Part shown: positions 39,325 to 49,151 of the stretch, piece by piece
Numbering within the stretch: position 1 is the stretch's first letter
Layout of the letters: each line of letters opens with the position of its first letter
Assembly: GCF_002163835.1 (NCBI RefSeq)
Contig: NZ_CP019331.1
Coordinates: forward strand, 186,001-250,000
Origin: Polaribacter sp. SA4-10
GTDB taxonomy: Bacteria > Bacteroidota > Bacteroidia > Flavobacteriales > Flavobacteriaceae
Direction: 5' to 3'
Length of the DNA: 64,000 nt
Notes under the pieces: generated by a model
Database searches by the model: none
Seen by the model: only the letters and a program-made list of their open reading frames with translations
Told to the model about the DNA's origin: nothing
Position numbers and translations under genes: made by a program

Positions 39325-42300
39325 TTACTTGCTTTTTTCTATAATTAACTTTTTAGTTACTGATTCATTTTCAGTAATTATTTTTAATAAATAAAATCCA
39401 GAAGCTAAATTATGATTACCCATTGTAATAATGTTTTCAGCACTGTTTTCTTTGGTAATAGATGTACGTTCTATTAGTTTACCAGTAGTATCAAAAAGGA
39501 ATAACTCAGTTTGTAAATTAACACTTGTTAATTTAATATCAAAAATACCATTTGATGGATTAGGGTAGATCAGTAGGTTATCTTCAATAGAAGTAGTTGT
39601 AAAACTTGTCTTACTAGTAGCTCTAGCATTTGTGTTATCTACACAAACAGCATTACAAGCACCTAAAGTATCTGCATGATCAGTACCAACACCATGTTTG
39701 GTTAAGTGTGTCATTACAGCATCTGAACTAATGTTAATTTGAACATGTTTCGTTCCTTTTTTACCATTTGTATGATGACAAACAGTAACCTTTCCTTTGT
39801 ACTTTCCTTTTTTATCAAAAGCTCTAGCGTCTATCACACATACATACATTGAAGTTGAAGCAGTACACCCATTAGAGTTGGTAACAGTTACATTATAAGT
39901 TGTACTTACTTCTGGACTGATACTAGGATTTGCTTCATTAGAAACTAATTCACCTGATGAGGTGGTCCACTCGTATGTAAATCCACTTCCACCAGTTACA
40001 GCAGTAGTTAGATTTATACTTTGAGGTCCAAAGCCTAAGAAAACAGTATTTTTCTTTTGAGTGTTAACGGCATTAAAATCATTAATGCTAATCGTTGGTA
40101 CATCACCAAGAACAGAAACAATTGCAGTACTTGAAGTTGTATTATTAGAAGCATCTGTTGCAGTTAAAGTAACAACATGGTCACCTATATCGTTACAAGT
40201 AAAATGGTCTTTATCAATAGAAAGTGTAAAATCACAATTATCGAAAGTACCACCATCTATATTGTTTGGTGTTATATCTGCAACTCCATTCGTTAAATCA
40301 ATAGAATACGTTTTTGTTATTACAGTTGGAGCAGTAGTGTCTTCTACAGTTACAGTTGCTGTTTGTGTAGAAACATTATCATTGTTATCCGTTACGGTTA
40401 ATGTTACTGTATTCAAACCAACATTTTCACAACTAAAAGAAGTAGTGTCTAAAGCAAGTGACTTAATTCCACAAGTATCATTACTACCATTATCAATATC
40501 AGTGGCGGTTATCGTTCCGTTTCCAAAAGCATCTAACTGCACTGTTGCGCTCTGCGTGATTGCTATCGGGTCTACATTGTCTTCTACAGTTACAGTTGCT
40601 GTTTGTATAGAGACATTATCATTGTTATCCGTTACGGTTAATGTTACTGTATTCAAACCAACATTTTCACAACTAAAAGAAGTGGTATCTAATTCTAAAG
40701 ACTTGATTCCACAAGCATCATTACTACCATTATCAATATCAGTGGCGGTTATCGTTCCATTTCCAAAAGCATCTAACTGCACTGTTGCGCTCTGCGTGAT
40801 TGCTATCGGATCTACATTGTCTTCTACAGTTACAGTTGCTGTTTGTATAGAGACATTATTGTTGTTATCCGTTACGGTTAATGTTACTGTATTCAAACCA
40901 ACATTTTCACAACTAAAAGAAGTGGTATCTAATTCTAAAGACTTGATTCCACAAGCATCATTACTACCATTATCAATATCAGTGGCGGTTATCGTTCCGT
41001 TTCCAAAAGCATCTAACTGCACTGTTGCGCTCTGTGTGATTGCTATCGGGTCTACATTGTCTTCTACAGTTACAGTTGCTGTTTGTATAGAAACATTATC
41101 ATTGTTATCCGTTACGGTTAATGTTACTGTGTTCAAACCAACATTTTCACAACTAAAAGAAGTGGTATCTAATTCTAAAGACTTGATTCCACAAGCATCA
41201 TTACTACCATTATCAATATCAGTGGCGGTTATCGTTCCGTTTCCAGCAGCATCTAACTGCACTGTTGCGCTCTGCGTGATTGCTATCGGATCTACATTGT
41301 CTTCTACGGTTACAGTTGCTGTTTGTATAGAAACATTATCATTGTTATCCGTTACGGTTAATGTTACTGTATTCAAACCAACATTAGCACAACTGAAAGA
41401 AGTGGTGTCTAAAGCAAGTGACTTAATACCACAAGCATCATTTGATCCATTATCAATATCATTAGTCGTTATTGTTGCATTACCAGAAGCATCTAGTTGA
41501 ATTGTAGTTCCTTGGGAGGTAACTGTTGGAAGAGTATTATCTTCAACAATTACATCAAAAGTACAGTTAGAGGTGTTTCCAGATGAATCTGTCGCAGTTG
41601 CGGTAACTGCTGTTACACCAACGTTAAAGAAACTTCCAGAAGAAGGACTAAATGAAACTGATGCATCACAATTATCTGTTGCATTTGCACTATAGCTAAC
41701 ATTTGTACCACAAGCTCCAGGATCTGAACTAACAGTTATATCCGTTGGACATTGACCAGAAGTTTTAGTTGAAACCACCATGTCATCTATTATCATTGTT
41801 CCTGAATACTGATTCCATCTAACTTCTGTAACATTTTCAAAACCTGCAGGAAAAGTAAATGTTCCTGTAGAAGAAATTGTTACACTTGCTCCTGATGGGA
41901 ATACAGAAAAAGTTGGATTACCACTTACTTGTTTTACATTCATGCTTTTAAGTGTAAATTCAGTTCCACTACCAACAGTTAGTCTATAAGGAGTTGAACA
42001 GCAATTTGCATGATTTAGTATGTCATTAGAACCATCTCCATCATTATCACCTAAATGAACATGAGAACTACTTCCATAAAGAGATAAGAAAGTGATACCA
42101 TTCTCTGAATAAGAAGCTGGGCTTCCATTTCCAGCATTAAAGTTCATATCAAGATTTGAATTTTGACCTTCAATTACGGGTGCTTCGTTGTCTGTTACGG
42201 TAACATCAAAACTTTCTGTTACATTTCCACAAGGGTTTGTAGCGTTTAAAGTTACAGTAGTTGTACCAATACCAAATAAAGAACTTGTTCCTGTTCCATT

Positions 42301-44982
42301 TCCGTTTCCAGAAGTTGCACCACTAAAAGTATAAGTTAAAGTTGAGGTTGGATTTCCTGTAGCTTCTGCGGTATAATTTACAGTAGCTCCACAAATACCA
42401 GCATCATTATTTACAGAAATAGTTGAAGGAACAGCACTAAATGCAGCTGCTTCACATGTTATTTCTGCTGTTACATTTATAGTAATAGAACTTTCATCAC
42501 AATCATTACTTAGAATAGTAACCGTTGCATTATAAGCTCTAATGTCTGGTCCGTTAAAAACTAATGCAAAATTAGCTTGAGTTCCAGGAGAAATTCCAAC
42601 TGGTAAGGTTAAATCTGCAATACTTAAGTATTGAGCATCTGGTCCAGAAATAACAACATCCACATCTAAAATTGCGTTGTCTGCTATATTACTTGGATTG
42701 TCTATTGTTATTAATGTGTCATAAGAATTGTTAGGTAAAACATTTCCATAATCAAGATTAAACCCATCAGAAACTACCGTAGGACCGTTTGTTACGTTAC
42801 TACCATTATTAGTTACATCAATTTCTGCAGCGAATTGACTTACAACAGTTGCTTCAGAAATTGCAGAACAACCAAATAAATCGATAACTCTTACGCTATA
42901 ACTACCAACTGTAGTTGCTTCATATGTTTGCTGAGTAGCATTTGCAATATCAACGCCATCTTTCATCCATTGATAAATAGAAGATTGAGTAGCTGTTAAA
43001 GTTGAAGAACCATTTGGAGGGCATAAAAATGCATTTCCAGCAGGAGAAATATCTACTGTTGGATTATCATTTACAACAACATCTGTTGCTAAAGATTCAC
43101 CAGAACAACCACCTGCATTGGTTACTTCTACAGTATAAGCACCGGAAGTAGTAGCTACATAATTCTGAGTTGTTGCACCAGTTATTGATGTTCCATCTTT
43201 TTTCCATTGATAAGAATCACCGTCATTTGCGTTCATATTAACAGTTTCACCTTGACAAACAGTACTTTGCCCAGCCACAATAATTGCCGCAGGTTGTACA
43301 TTTACTGTTGCTGTACATGTAGAGCTGTTTCCAGCACCATCAGTTGCCGTTAAAGTAACCGTGTTTTCTCCAATATTAGTACATGTAAAAGTAGTTTGAG
43401 ATACTACTAAAGATTCAATACCACAAGCATCTCCAGAACCATTGTCTATCATTTCTGGTGTAATTGTTACTGTCCCAGCAGGACTTAAAGCAACAACAAT
43501 ATTTTTACATGAAACTGTTGGTGGAGTTACATCATTTTGTGCTCCTGTATTTCTATGAAAACGAATTGTATTACTGCTAATACCTGATGTAGCAATATCT
43601 GGCACAAAATCACCATCTAAATCACCAATAGCAATTCCTGATACTTCTGCTCTGTTAGAAGAAGTATAATCGAATCTTGGCGCAAAACTTGGTGCACCAG
43701 CTGCTGAAGTTGTATTTCTGTAAACAGAAAATACATTTACTCCTAAAGATTTTGTTACAATATCTGGATATCCATCACCGTCAACATCACCAACGCCAAT
43801 TCTATAATTTCTTGTTGGAGAAGGGATGTTTACTGCTGGAGCAAAAACAATGTCTCCAGGTGTAGATGTATTTCTCCAGATTGCCACATTTGTATTTCCT
43901 AAGTAATTACAAGACGTAAAATCAATTCTTCCATCTTTGTCAAAATCTGCAATCATAGATCTGTATGGGAATGTTCCTGTACCATCTGCAGCATTAGAAT
44001 CTGAAGCCCAATATTCTGGACCTTCAAAAGAAGAAGTTGTACTACCTGTAGCTGTTGTGTTTCTTATAGAAATTGCTCTATTAGATTGTCCTTGAGAACC
44101 TAAAAAGTCAGCCCTTCCGTCTCCATCTACATCTGCAATTTGTATTCCAGTACATCTACCAACACCACTAGCAACGAGTTGTCTTGTAGAAAAACTAAAG
44201 TTTCCTGGACCTGTACTTGTGTTAAAGGCAACCCAAACACTTCCTCCATTTTCTCCAATGATATCAATTTTTCCATCATTGTTAAAATCTCCAGAACCTA
44301 TTTGGTAACTAGATACTAATTTAGAATCAGTAGCAAATACTAAGCCTATATTTCCAGGACCTGTAGATGTATTTTGAAAAACTCCGCCATTTGAAGCGAT
44401 ATCTTTAAGGCCATCACCATCAAAATCTGCTGTTGTTAATGAAGAAAAACTTCCTCCAAAATTTCTTGCAACAAAGTTAATGTTACCAGGTGTACTGTAA
44501 TTTTGAGCAATTGTTATTCCTCTTAAAGCAGAGATAACTTCTGGTTTCCCATCATTATCCATGTCTTGAGAAAGCATATTGTATGCTCCAGAAACACCCG
44601 CAAGTTCTTGTGCTGTATTTTGGTATGAAGTTGCTGTTAAAGGTGTAGGGCAAAAAACACCATTAAAGTGTGTTTTTGAATACGCAGATAAATTGCATTT
44701 ATTTTTAACACTTAATAATGCTGTAGTACTTCCTTCAGGAACTCTAACTTCTAAGGTTCCAAAAGATGAAGATACAATTGTAGCTTGAGTAGCACCAAAA
44801 AACACTTGATTCTCACTAGGTATTGCACTAAAATTTGCTCCAGTTATTGTTACAGTACTACCTATAAAACCAGTTTGAGGTGAAAAGTCATTTATGATTG
44901 GTCTATCTGTACATTGCGCGTTTAATTGTCCACTTACTCCCAAGCAGAAAATTATTACTATTATTGATATTATATTTTTCAT
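39325..44982 (-). CDS. Giant T9SS-exported repeat protein B (IPT/TIG, FG-GAP/VCBS, HYR-like repeats)
   Basis: The protein has 1885 residues. A signal peptide ends near LNAQ. Residues ~25-105 form an IPT/TIG module (ITGANFSAIPSENQVFFGA). Residues ~135-510 hold about seven FG-GAP/VCBS calcium-type repeats (DVDGDGRADF, DFDKDGRIDF). Ig-like modules with YQWKKDG and IYQWMKDG follow (~585-735), then a choice-of-anchor-D-like module (~745-850) and HYR-like modules. Five 80-residue tandem units with DNGSNDACGIKSL and FSCENVGLNTV lie at ~1150-1550. A PKD-like module, the CHH...C mini-domain and a type A T9SS sorting domain end the chain. Its last ~400 residues almost duplicate giant protein A. It is probably a surface adhesin, and its ATG overlaps the stop of the upstream small gene (ATGA). 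Confidence 0.93.
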   Translation of the reverse strand: MKNIISIIVIIFCLGVSGQLNAQCTDRPIINDFSPQTGFIGSTVTITGANFSAIPSENQVFFGATQATIVSSSFGTLEVRVPEGSTTALLSVKNKCNLSAYSKTHFNGVFCPTPLTATSYQNTAQELAGVSGAYNMLSQDMDNDGKPEVISALRGITIAQNYSTPGNINFVARNFGGSFSSLTTADFDGDGLKDIASNGGVFQNTSTGPGNIGLVFATDSKLVSSYQIGSGDFNNDGKIDIIGENGGSVWVAFNTSTGPGNFSFSTRQLVASGVGRCTGIQIADVDGDGRADFLGSQGQSNRAISIRNTTATGSTTSSFEGPEYWASDSNAADGTGTFPYRSMIADFDKDGRIDFTSCNYLGNTNVAIWRNTSTPGDIVFAPAVNIPSPTRNYRIGVGDVDGDGYPDIVTKSLGVNVFSVYRNTTSAAGAPSFAPRFDYTSSNRAEVSGIAIGDLDGDFVPDIATSGISSNTIRFHRNTGAQNDVTPPTVSCKNIVVALSPAGTVTITPEMIDNGSGDACGIESLVVSQTTFTCTNIGENTVTLTATDGAGNSSTCTATVNVQPAAIIVAGQSTVCQGETVNMNANDGDSYQWKKDGTSITGATTQNYVATTSGAYTVEVTNAGGCSGESLATDVVVNDNPTVDISPAGNAFLCPPNGSSTLTATQSSIYQWMKDGVDIANATQQTYEATTVGSYSVRVIDLFGCSAISEATVVSQFAAEIDVTNNGSNVTNGPTVVSDGFNLDYGNVLPNNSYDTLITIDNPSNIADNAILDVDVVISGPDAQYLSIADLTLPVGISPGTQANFALVFNGPDIRAYNATVTILSNDCDESSITINVTAEITCEAAAFSAVPSTISVNNDAGICGATVNYTAEATGNPTSTLTYTFSGATSGNGNGTGTSSLFGIGTTTVTLNATNPCGNVTESFDVTVTDNEAPVIEGQNSNLDMNFNAGNGSPASYSENGITFLSLYGSSSHVHLGDNDGDGSNDILNHANCCSTPYRLTVGSGTEFTLKSMNVKQVSGNPTFSVFPSGASVTISSTGTFTFPAGFENVTEVRWNQYSGTMIIDDMVVSTKTSGQCPTDITVSSDPGACGTNVSYSANATDNCDASVSFSPSSGSFFNVGVTAVTATATDSSGNTSNCTFDVIVEDNTLPTVTSQGTTIQLDASGNATITTNDIDNGSNDACGIKSLALDTTSFSCANVGLNTVTLTVTDNNDNVSIQTATVTVEDNVDPIAITQSATVQLDAAGNGTITATDIDNGSNDACGIKSLELDTTSFSCENVGLNTVTLTVTDNNDNVSIQTATVTVEDNVDPIAITQSATVQLDAFGNGTITATDIDNGSNDACGIKSLELDTTSFSCENVGLNTVTLTVTDNNNNVSIQTATVTVEDNVDPIAITQSATVQLDAFGNGTITATDIDNGSNDACGIKSLELDTTSFSCENVGLNTVTLTVTDNNDNVSIQTATVTVEDNVDPIAITQSATVQLDAFGNGTITATDIDNGSNDTCGIKSLALDTTSFSCENVGLNTVTLTVTDNNDNVSTQTATVTVEDTTAPTVITKTYSIDLTNGVADITPNNIDGGTFDNCDFTLSIDKDHFTCNDIGDHVVTLTATDASNNTTSSTAIVSVLGDVPTISINDFNAVNTQKKNTVFLGFGPQSINLTTAVTGGSGFTYEWTTSSGELVSNEANPSISPEVSTTYNVTVTNSNGCTASTSMYVCVIDARAFDKKGKYKGKVTVCHHTNGKKGTKHVQINISSDAVMTHLTKHGVGTDHADTLGACNAVCVDNTNARATSKTSFTTTSIEDNLLIYPNPSNGIFDIKLTSVNLQTELFLFDTTGKLIERTSITKENSAENIITMGNHNLASGFYLLKIITENESVTKKLIIEKSK
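39340..40570. repeat. Long direct repeat, copy 2 (3' end of giant gene B)
   Basis: Partner of 32165-33390, in the same orientation, about 7.18 kb away. Recombination between the two would delete cassette A upstream parts and fuse the two giant genes. Confidence 0.85.
40339..41538. repeat. Five tandem 240-bp repeats in giant gene B
   Basis: Equivalent positions recur at 40339, 40579, 40819, 41059 and 41299, and the next module starts at 41539. The middle three units differ at only a few positions, which points to recent expansion or homogenisation. Confidence 0.9.
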
Positions 44983-45398
44983 AATGCTGTTTGATACGTT
45001 ATTTCAACTTTTACACTAGCTAAATCGATGTTTTCAGGACATTCAAATTTTAAATTTGAATGAGCATCTGAATTACAATTAGCGATAAACATATCTCCTA
45101 AATTAGAAGAAAAAGGAGTAATAACTACTTGAGCAGTATTACTATTGTCATCAGAAAAATTAAGTGTAAATCCTACTTTAGGATTTGTACCATCTTCATT
45201 AAAAGCATTTATTAAAACCGTTGCTTTAGAAGTTGTACTGCATTTTACGATGCTATAAGAAACATCATAATGGAATTCAGCTTCTTCTAAAGCTGTCCAG
45301 TTTTTTAACACTTCTGGTTCTGATTGAGCAGATAGTGTAATTGAAAAAAATAATGTCATTATAAAAAGGACATTTTTTAAAGTTTTTGTTTTGTTCAT
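44979..45398 (-). CDS. Small secreted protein upstream of giant gene B
   Basis: The 139-residue protein has a signal peptide (to about LSAQSE) and a mature domain with three cysteines (IVKC, IANC, FECP). The predicted beta-strand pattern includes ATVLINAF and VGFTLNFSD. It has no T9SS sorting domain and is probably periplasmic or released. No family recognised. Its stop overlaps the start of giant gene B (ATGA), so the two proteins are made together and may interact: a chaperone, plug or surface partner are possibilities. A remodelled paralogue sits before giant gene A. Confidence 0.78.
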   Translation of the reverse strand: MNKTKTLKNVLFIMTLFFSITLSAQSEPEVLKNWTALEEAEFHYDVSYSIVKCSTTSKATVLINAFNEDGTNPKVGFTLNFSDDNSNTAQVVITPFSSNLGDMFIANCNSDAHSNLKFECPENIDLASVKVEITYQTAL

Positions 45399-45584
45399 AA
45401 TAATTTAGGTTTGGTTAGTGATTTTTGGTTGCATTAATTTTTAATTGTATAGGTATACAATTACATTTTGGCTAATAAAGTTTTAGACAAATTGAGTGTA
45501 AAAAATAAGTTTCTAAATTTAATTAAAGAATATAAATCAGTAGGGTCGTTTATACATCATAAATAGACTTTTTATAAAGTATGC

Positions 45585-45604
45585 AGGGTTACTTTTGGTT
45601 AGGT
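45585..45604 (-). promoter_or_regulatory. Conserved upstream motif of the giant-protein cassettes
   Basis: TAACCAAAAGT (- strand; 45591-45601) is repeated exactly at 38549-38559, 193 and 200 bp before the respective small genes. Candidate regulator-binding site or promoter part; inference from conservation between two otherwise diverged upstream regions. Confidence 0.35.
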
Positions 45605-45725
45605 TTTTTTTAATGTTAAAAAGCGATTATTAATACGTAGTCTTAACGCATTGCTTCTTTTTTTTGAAAGAGAACACCTTTAAACTTAGGTGTAAATATT
45701 GTGTAATAATTTATAGTTTCCTAAA

Positions 45726-45752
45726 AAAATAAGGGTAGTTTTCCCTACCCTT
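45726..45752 (-). terminator. Intrinsic terminator of the 7TM-DISM/LuxR gene
   Basis: AAGGGTAG and CTACCCTT form an 8-bp stem overlapping the last codons of the gene. On the - strand a T7-containing tract follows. Confidence 0.75.
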
Positions 45753-47259
45753 GGCGTGTAAGTGGTTGATTATTAGTATTTTTGTAAGAATTTATTAAAG
45801 AGAGTTTTTCTTTTAAGTCGGCTCTACTATTAACTCCAGCTTTATTGTAAATGTTTCTAATATGATACTTTACTGTATTAATAGAAATAAATAGCTTATT
45901 GCCAATTTCAACATTGTTTAGACCTTCACAGATAGATTCTAGTATATCCAATTCTCTTAATGTTAAAGGCTCAATATCTAATATGTTCTCTTTTAATAAA
46001 GTGTAAAAAGGGTTAACTAATTCTGTTTTATGAACTAATGGCATTAAAATAGGTTTCATTTGTGTATGTTCGGTGTTTTCTATACTATTTTCTTCTCTTC
46101 CTACAATTTTCATTTTCATTCTATAGCTTATTGCATAGGTGAAAACAATAATATCTAACCAACTTGCAATTTTCATAATTAACATTTCTCCGTTTACATT
46201 CCATAAACCAAAAGGGAAGCCTAGAATAAAATAAACGGCAAATGGTATTAATAATAAATACCCAAATACATAAAACTTAGCAGATGGTATTTGCTTTAGG
46301 TAATAAATACCAAATAACCATAAAACAGGTAAAATTGAAACTCCTATTGCATCTCCTATTGCCACATATATATAAGAATTAGTTGCTAAATACAAGGTGT
46401 ATAAAAATGCAATTATTATAGGGGATAAGAAAAGTAATTTAGTAAAATAGGGGTGCTTATCTTTAATATTTAAAAACTTAATAGAAAATAGTATAAACCA
46501 AATTTCACCAAATAAATGAACAAAAAGTTCTAACTTATAATAAAACGGATTTCCTCTAAAAACATGAATTAATGATCCATCGTATAATAAAAAATTAATT
46601 ATTAATGAAGTAAGAAAAAGAAGGTAATAGAGATAGCTTTTATTTTTAAACTTTAAAAAGAATAATAAATTTATTAGTATAATTATAATAGCCGTTCCAT
46701 AATAGATGCTATTAATTACTAGTTTTTTTGATGTATATGATACAAATTCTCTTTCTGTAGTAATTTTTAAAGGAAAATTTGCCTCTTTTGGAAATTTGAC
46801 TTTTAAGTAAAATATAGATTCATTTTCACTATTAATTTTAAAGGCAGGAAACTTATAATCTACAGGAATTTGTTCTCTATTAACAGTGTTTCCTGTTGAT
46901 GAAATAAAGTTTAGTTCATTATTTATATTTTTATAAATATCAATTTTTTCGATATTATGTGTTGGTATAAATGCAATTAAGTTTTTACTTTCTTGTGTAT
47001 TATTAAGTGTTAATTTAAACCAATATGTACCATTTAAAACACCAAAACTATTACTAGTTGGCATTTTTTTGAATTTTTTAGAAACAATATTTAGATCTAA
47101 AGTATTTGTATTTATTTTATAATATAAAAGACTAAAATCTATTTGTAAGTTGTTCTTTTTTAAAGCAAGAACAGCATCATCATTAGCATAATTTTTTTGA
47201 AAAAAAAGAAGACTAATAAGTGCAATTATAAACGTTAACTTTCTATGGTTGCTATTCAT
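45745..47259 (-). CDS. 7TMR-DISM sensor with C-terminal LuxR-type HTH
   Basis: The 504-residue protein has a signal peptide (~1-25), an extracellular 7TMR-DISM type 2-like beta-sandwich (~30-175; GVLNGTYWFKLTLNN), about seven TM helices (~180-385) and a cytoplasmic tail. The tail carries a LuxR/GerE helix-turn-helix (~425-490; LTLRELDILESICEGLNNVE, then TVKYHIRNIYNKAGV). There is no kinase or receiver, so it is a one-component membrane-bound transcription factor that could sense a carbohydrate-like ligand outside. It lies immediately upstream of, and on the same strand as, the small secreted protein and giant protein B genes, with a terminator and ~350 bp between. It is the obvious candidate regulator of that cassette. 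Confidence 0.88.
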   Translation of the reverse strand: MNSNHRKLTFIIALISLLFFQKNYANDDAVLALKKNNLQIDFSLLYYKINTNTLDLNIVSKKFKKMPTSNSFGVLNGTYWFKLTLNNTQESKNLIAFIPTHNIEKIDIYKNINNELNFISSTGNTVNREQIPVDYKFPAFKINSENESIFYLKVKFPKEANFPLKITTEREFVSYTSKKLVINSIYYGTAIIIILINLLFFLKFKNKSYLYYLLFLTSLIINFLLYDGSLIHVFRGNPFYYKLELFVHLFGEIWFILFSIKFLNIKDKHPYFTKLLFLSPIIIAFLYTLYLATNSYIYVAIGDAIGVSILPVLWLFGIYYLKQIPSAKFYVFGYLLLIPFAVYFILGFPFGLWNVNGEMLIMKIASWLDIIVFTYAISYRMKMKIVGREENSIENTEHTQMKPILMPLVHKTELVNPFYTLLKENILDIEPLTLRELDILESICEGLNNVEIGNKLFISINTVKYHIRNIYNKAGVNSRADLKEKLSLINSYKNTNNQPLTRQG

Positions 47260-48186
47260 GAAATATTAATATTAAAATAGATGAATACAGAAGGCTAATA
47301 AAAATATGTAATAATGAAGTTCTTTATTGGGGTGGCGTAAACTTTAATTATTTGATAGTTGTTGTAGATTTTCATTATACTTTTTCTTTTTAGCTCCGTA
47401 AAAATACTTAAAAATAATAATATTTTGTATAATTAGTTAATTTTTAACTTAATAAATATTTTAAATACATAAAACACTTACTTAGTGGTGTTTAGGTTTT
47501 TTAAAGTGTTTCTATGTATGTTTTAAGTTAAATATAACCCACTTCTGTTTTGTAAATGAAGTAGGACTAAAGTAAATTACACTCTGTTTAGTAGGTATTT
47601 GTACTTAGTTTAGGGGGTGGGTTCATAAATACTTGCACAACTTCTATAGTAACTTCGTAATCTAATTTTTTTTAGAAAATTTAGTTTTAATAAAATATAG
47701 AAGTCAGTATTAGTACTCTTTTTTTTATATGAAAAAAGAGGTGTCTCAGTAAAAACATGAATATTTGTTATGATAATTGGATTTATATAACCAATTTTAA
47801 GTCCTGCTATTATTCACTTTTAATAGTTAAAATAAACGAACTATAAAAGTAAAAAATTATTGATTTTTAAAAGTTAAGAGAACTCATTAAAAGAGGAGTA
47901 TATTTTATTATGTTAAGAATGAAAAGAGGTTAAACTAAAAGTTTACTATTGAATCATTTTCTGAAAATTTTGATCTTTTTTTAATTTTATATAAATAGGT
48001 ATCTTAAATTATTTATAAAAAAATAAAGAGTATTTATCAATACTATTATCGTACTATTTTATGCGTCTTTATTCTTTTTTTCTGCCTTTTTTAATCACTT
48101 TTGTAACATAGTGAAGAGATACAGAAAAAAACGTCATTTTTGCGATACGTTCATTATGTACTGGAGATGTTTTTATAATTTAATTT
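47260..48186. other. 927-bp gene-free region
   Basis: No credible coding sequence on either strand. It is very AT-rich with many stops. The only structure noted is a hairpin CTCTTTTTT/AAAAAAGAG at 47716-47740. It must hold the promoter of the 7TM-DISM/LuxR gene, but no TAnnTTTG with proper spacing was clear. A decayed gene is possible but nothing recognisable remains. Confidence 0.4.
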
Positions 48187-48642
48187 TTACAAGCGCTCTT
48201 TTCTTTCAAATTTCACTTTTCGAATACCATGATCTGTATCCCATTGTTTTACTTCTATAAAACCAAATTTTTTGTATAAATTAGATGCAGGTCCATTTTC
48301 TAATCCTGTTTCAACAGTAAAGAGTTCTGAATTAAAAGTAGTAAAAACAAATTCCATTAAATTACTTGCAACACCATTTTTAAAAAATTTAGGATGTACC
48401 ACTAAACTATTTATATGTGTTCTTTTACTAGTAGCATCAATGTCTATGATTCCAGCAATTTCTTTATCTATAAAGTATCCAAAAAAAGCAGTAGTACTAT
48501 TTACATAACTTTCAAGTGGCCTTTTTAATGGTGGGAAATCTATGGCTTTTAACAATTTAGCCTCTACAGCATAAGAAGCTTTAAAAACGAATTGTATTTT
48601 TTTAGTGACCTCTATATTGGTGTTGTCAAGTTTTTGAATCAT
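48187..48642 (-). CDS. GNAT-family N-acetyltransferase
   Basis: The 151-residue protein has the GNAT core: the EIAGIIDID strand, the VVHPKFFKNGVASNLMEFV acetyl-CoA pyrophosphate loop (Q/RxxGxG/A-like; ~residues 85-103) and the C-terminal ETGLENGPASNLYKKFGFIE motif. It transfers an acetyl group from acetyl-CoA to an amine; substrate unknown. It is last in a same-strand run after the GDYXXLXY operon, 17 bp downstream, so it may be co-transcribed. Confidence 0.85.
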   Translation of the reverse strand: MIQKLDNTNIEVTKKIQFVFKASYAVEAKLLKAIDFPPLKRPLESYVNSTTAFFGYFIDKEIAGIIDIDATSKRTHINSLVVHPKFFKNGVASNLMEFVFTTFNSELFTVETGLENGPASNLYKKFGFIEVKQWDTDHGIRKVKFERKERL

Positions 48643-48659
48643 TATTTATAATCTTTTTA

Positions 48660-49151
48660 CTATTCTATTTTTTGTAGATTTTCATCATATAAACCTATTA
48701 AAAGACTATTTCCATTTAAATCTACTTTTAAACCTCCAAATTTAGCTTTTTCATATTTTTCACCTTCACCTTCTTGAAAGAAAAAAGATTCTGCTCCTAT
48801 ATTAATACCATTCCATTTTTTAGAAGTAAAGTTTATTAAAAATTCATTTTCATTAAGAGGTGTGCTGTTTTCTTGAATTCTAACTTTTTGAGCAATACCC
48901 ATTGCGTCTAATTTAACAACACAAAATCCTCTTTTAAAAACAACGTGGTCGTTTCTAGAAGTATTAGAGATTGCATAACGCAAACGCATATAATCTCCTT
49001 GTAGCAAAGAACGAGGATCTACAGGTGCTAATTCCAATAAAATAAGTTGTCCGTCAGATAATAGTTTCTCTTTCTTTAGTATTGAATTTGTAGACAAACC
49101 AAGTAAAAGAATAAGGTTTATAAGAATGAGTATCCACTTATATTTTTTCAT
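48660..49151 (-). CDS. GDYXXLXY-motif membrane-anchored protein
   Basis: The 163-residue protein has one N-terminal hydrophobic segment (~residues 5-22) and the family motif GDYMRLRY, preceded by DPRSLLQ. These proteins are encoded with DUF4401 and DUF2157 membrane proteins in many bacteria, as here. The open frame extends to 49190, but the ATG at 49151 (MKKYKWIL) puts the membrane helix at the N-terminus and gives a 14-bp overlap with the DUF4401 gene. Function unknown; the conserved domain probably faces the periplasm. Confidence 0.85.
   Translation of the reverse strand: MKKYKWILILINLILLLGLSTNSILKKEKLLSDGQLILLELAPVDPRSLLQGDYMRLRYAISNTSRNDHVVFKRGFCVVKLDAMGIAQKVRIQENSTPLNENEFLINFTSKKWNGINIGAESFFFQEGEGEKYEKAKFGGLKVDLNGNSLLIGLYDENLQKIE

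Noticed and set aside
40061..41500. 479-codon open frame on the + strand inside giant gene B
   Set aside because: It is the antisense mirror of the 240-bp tandem repeats; a stop-free antisense frame in one repeat unit stays open through all copies. Its product is itself a perfect 80-residue repeat with no domain features.
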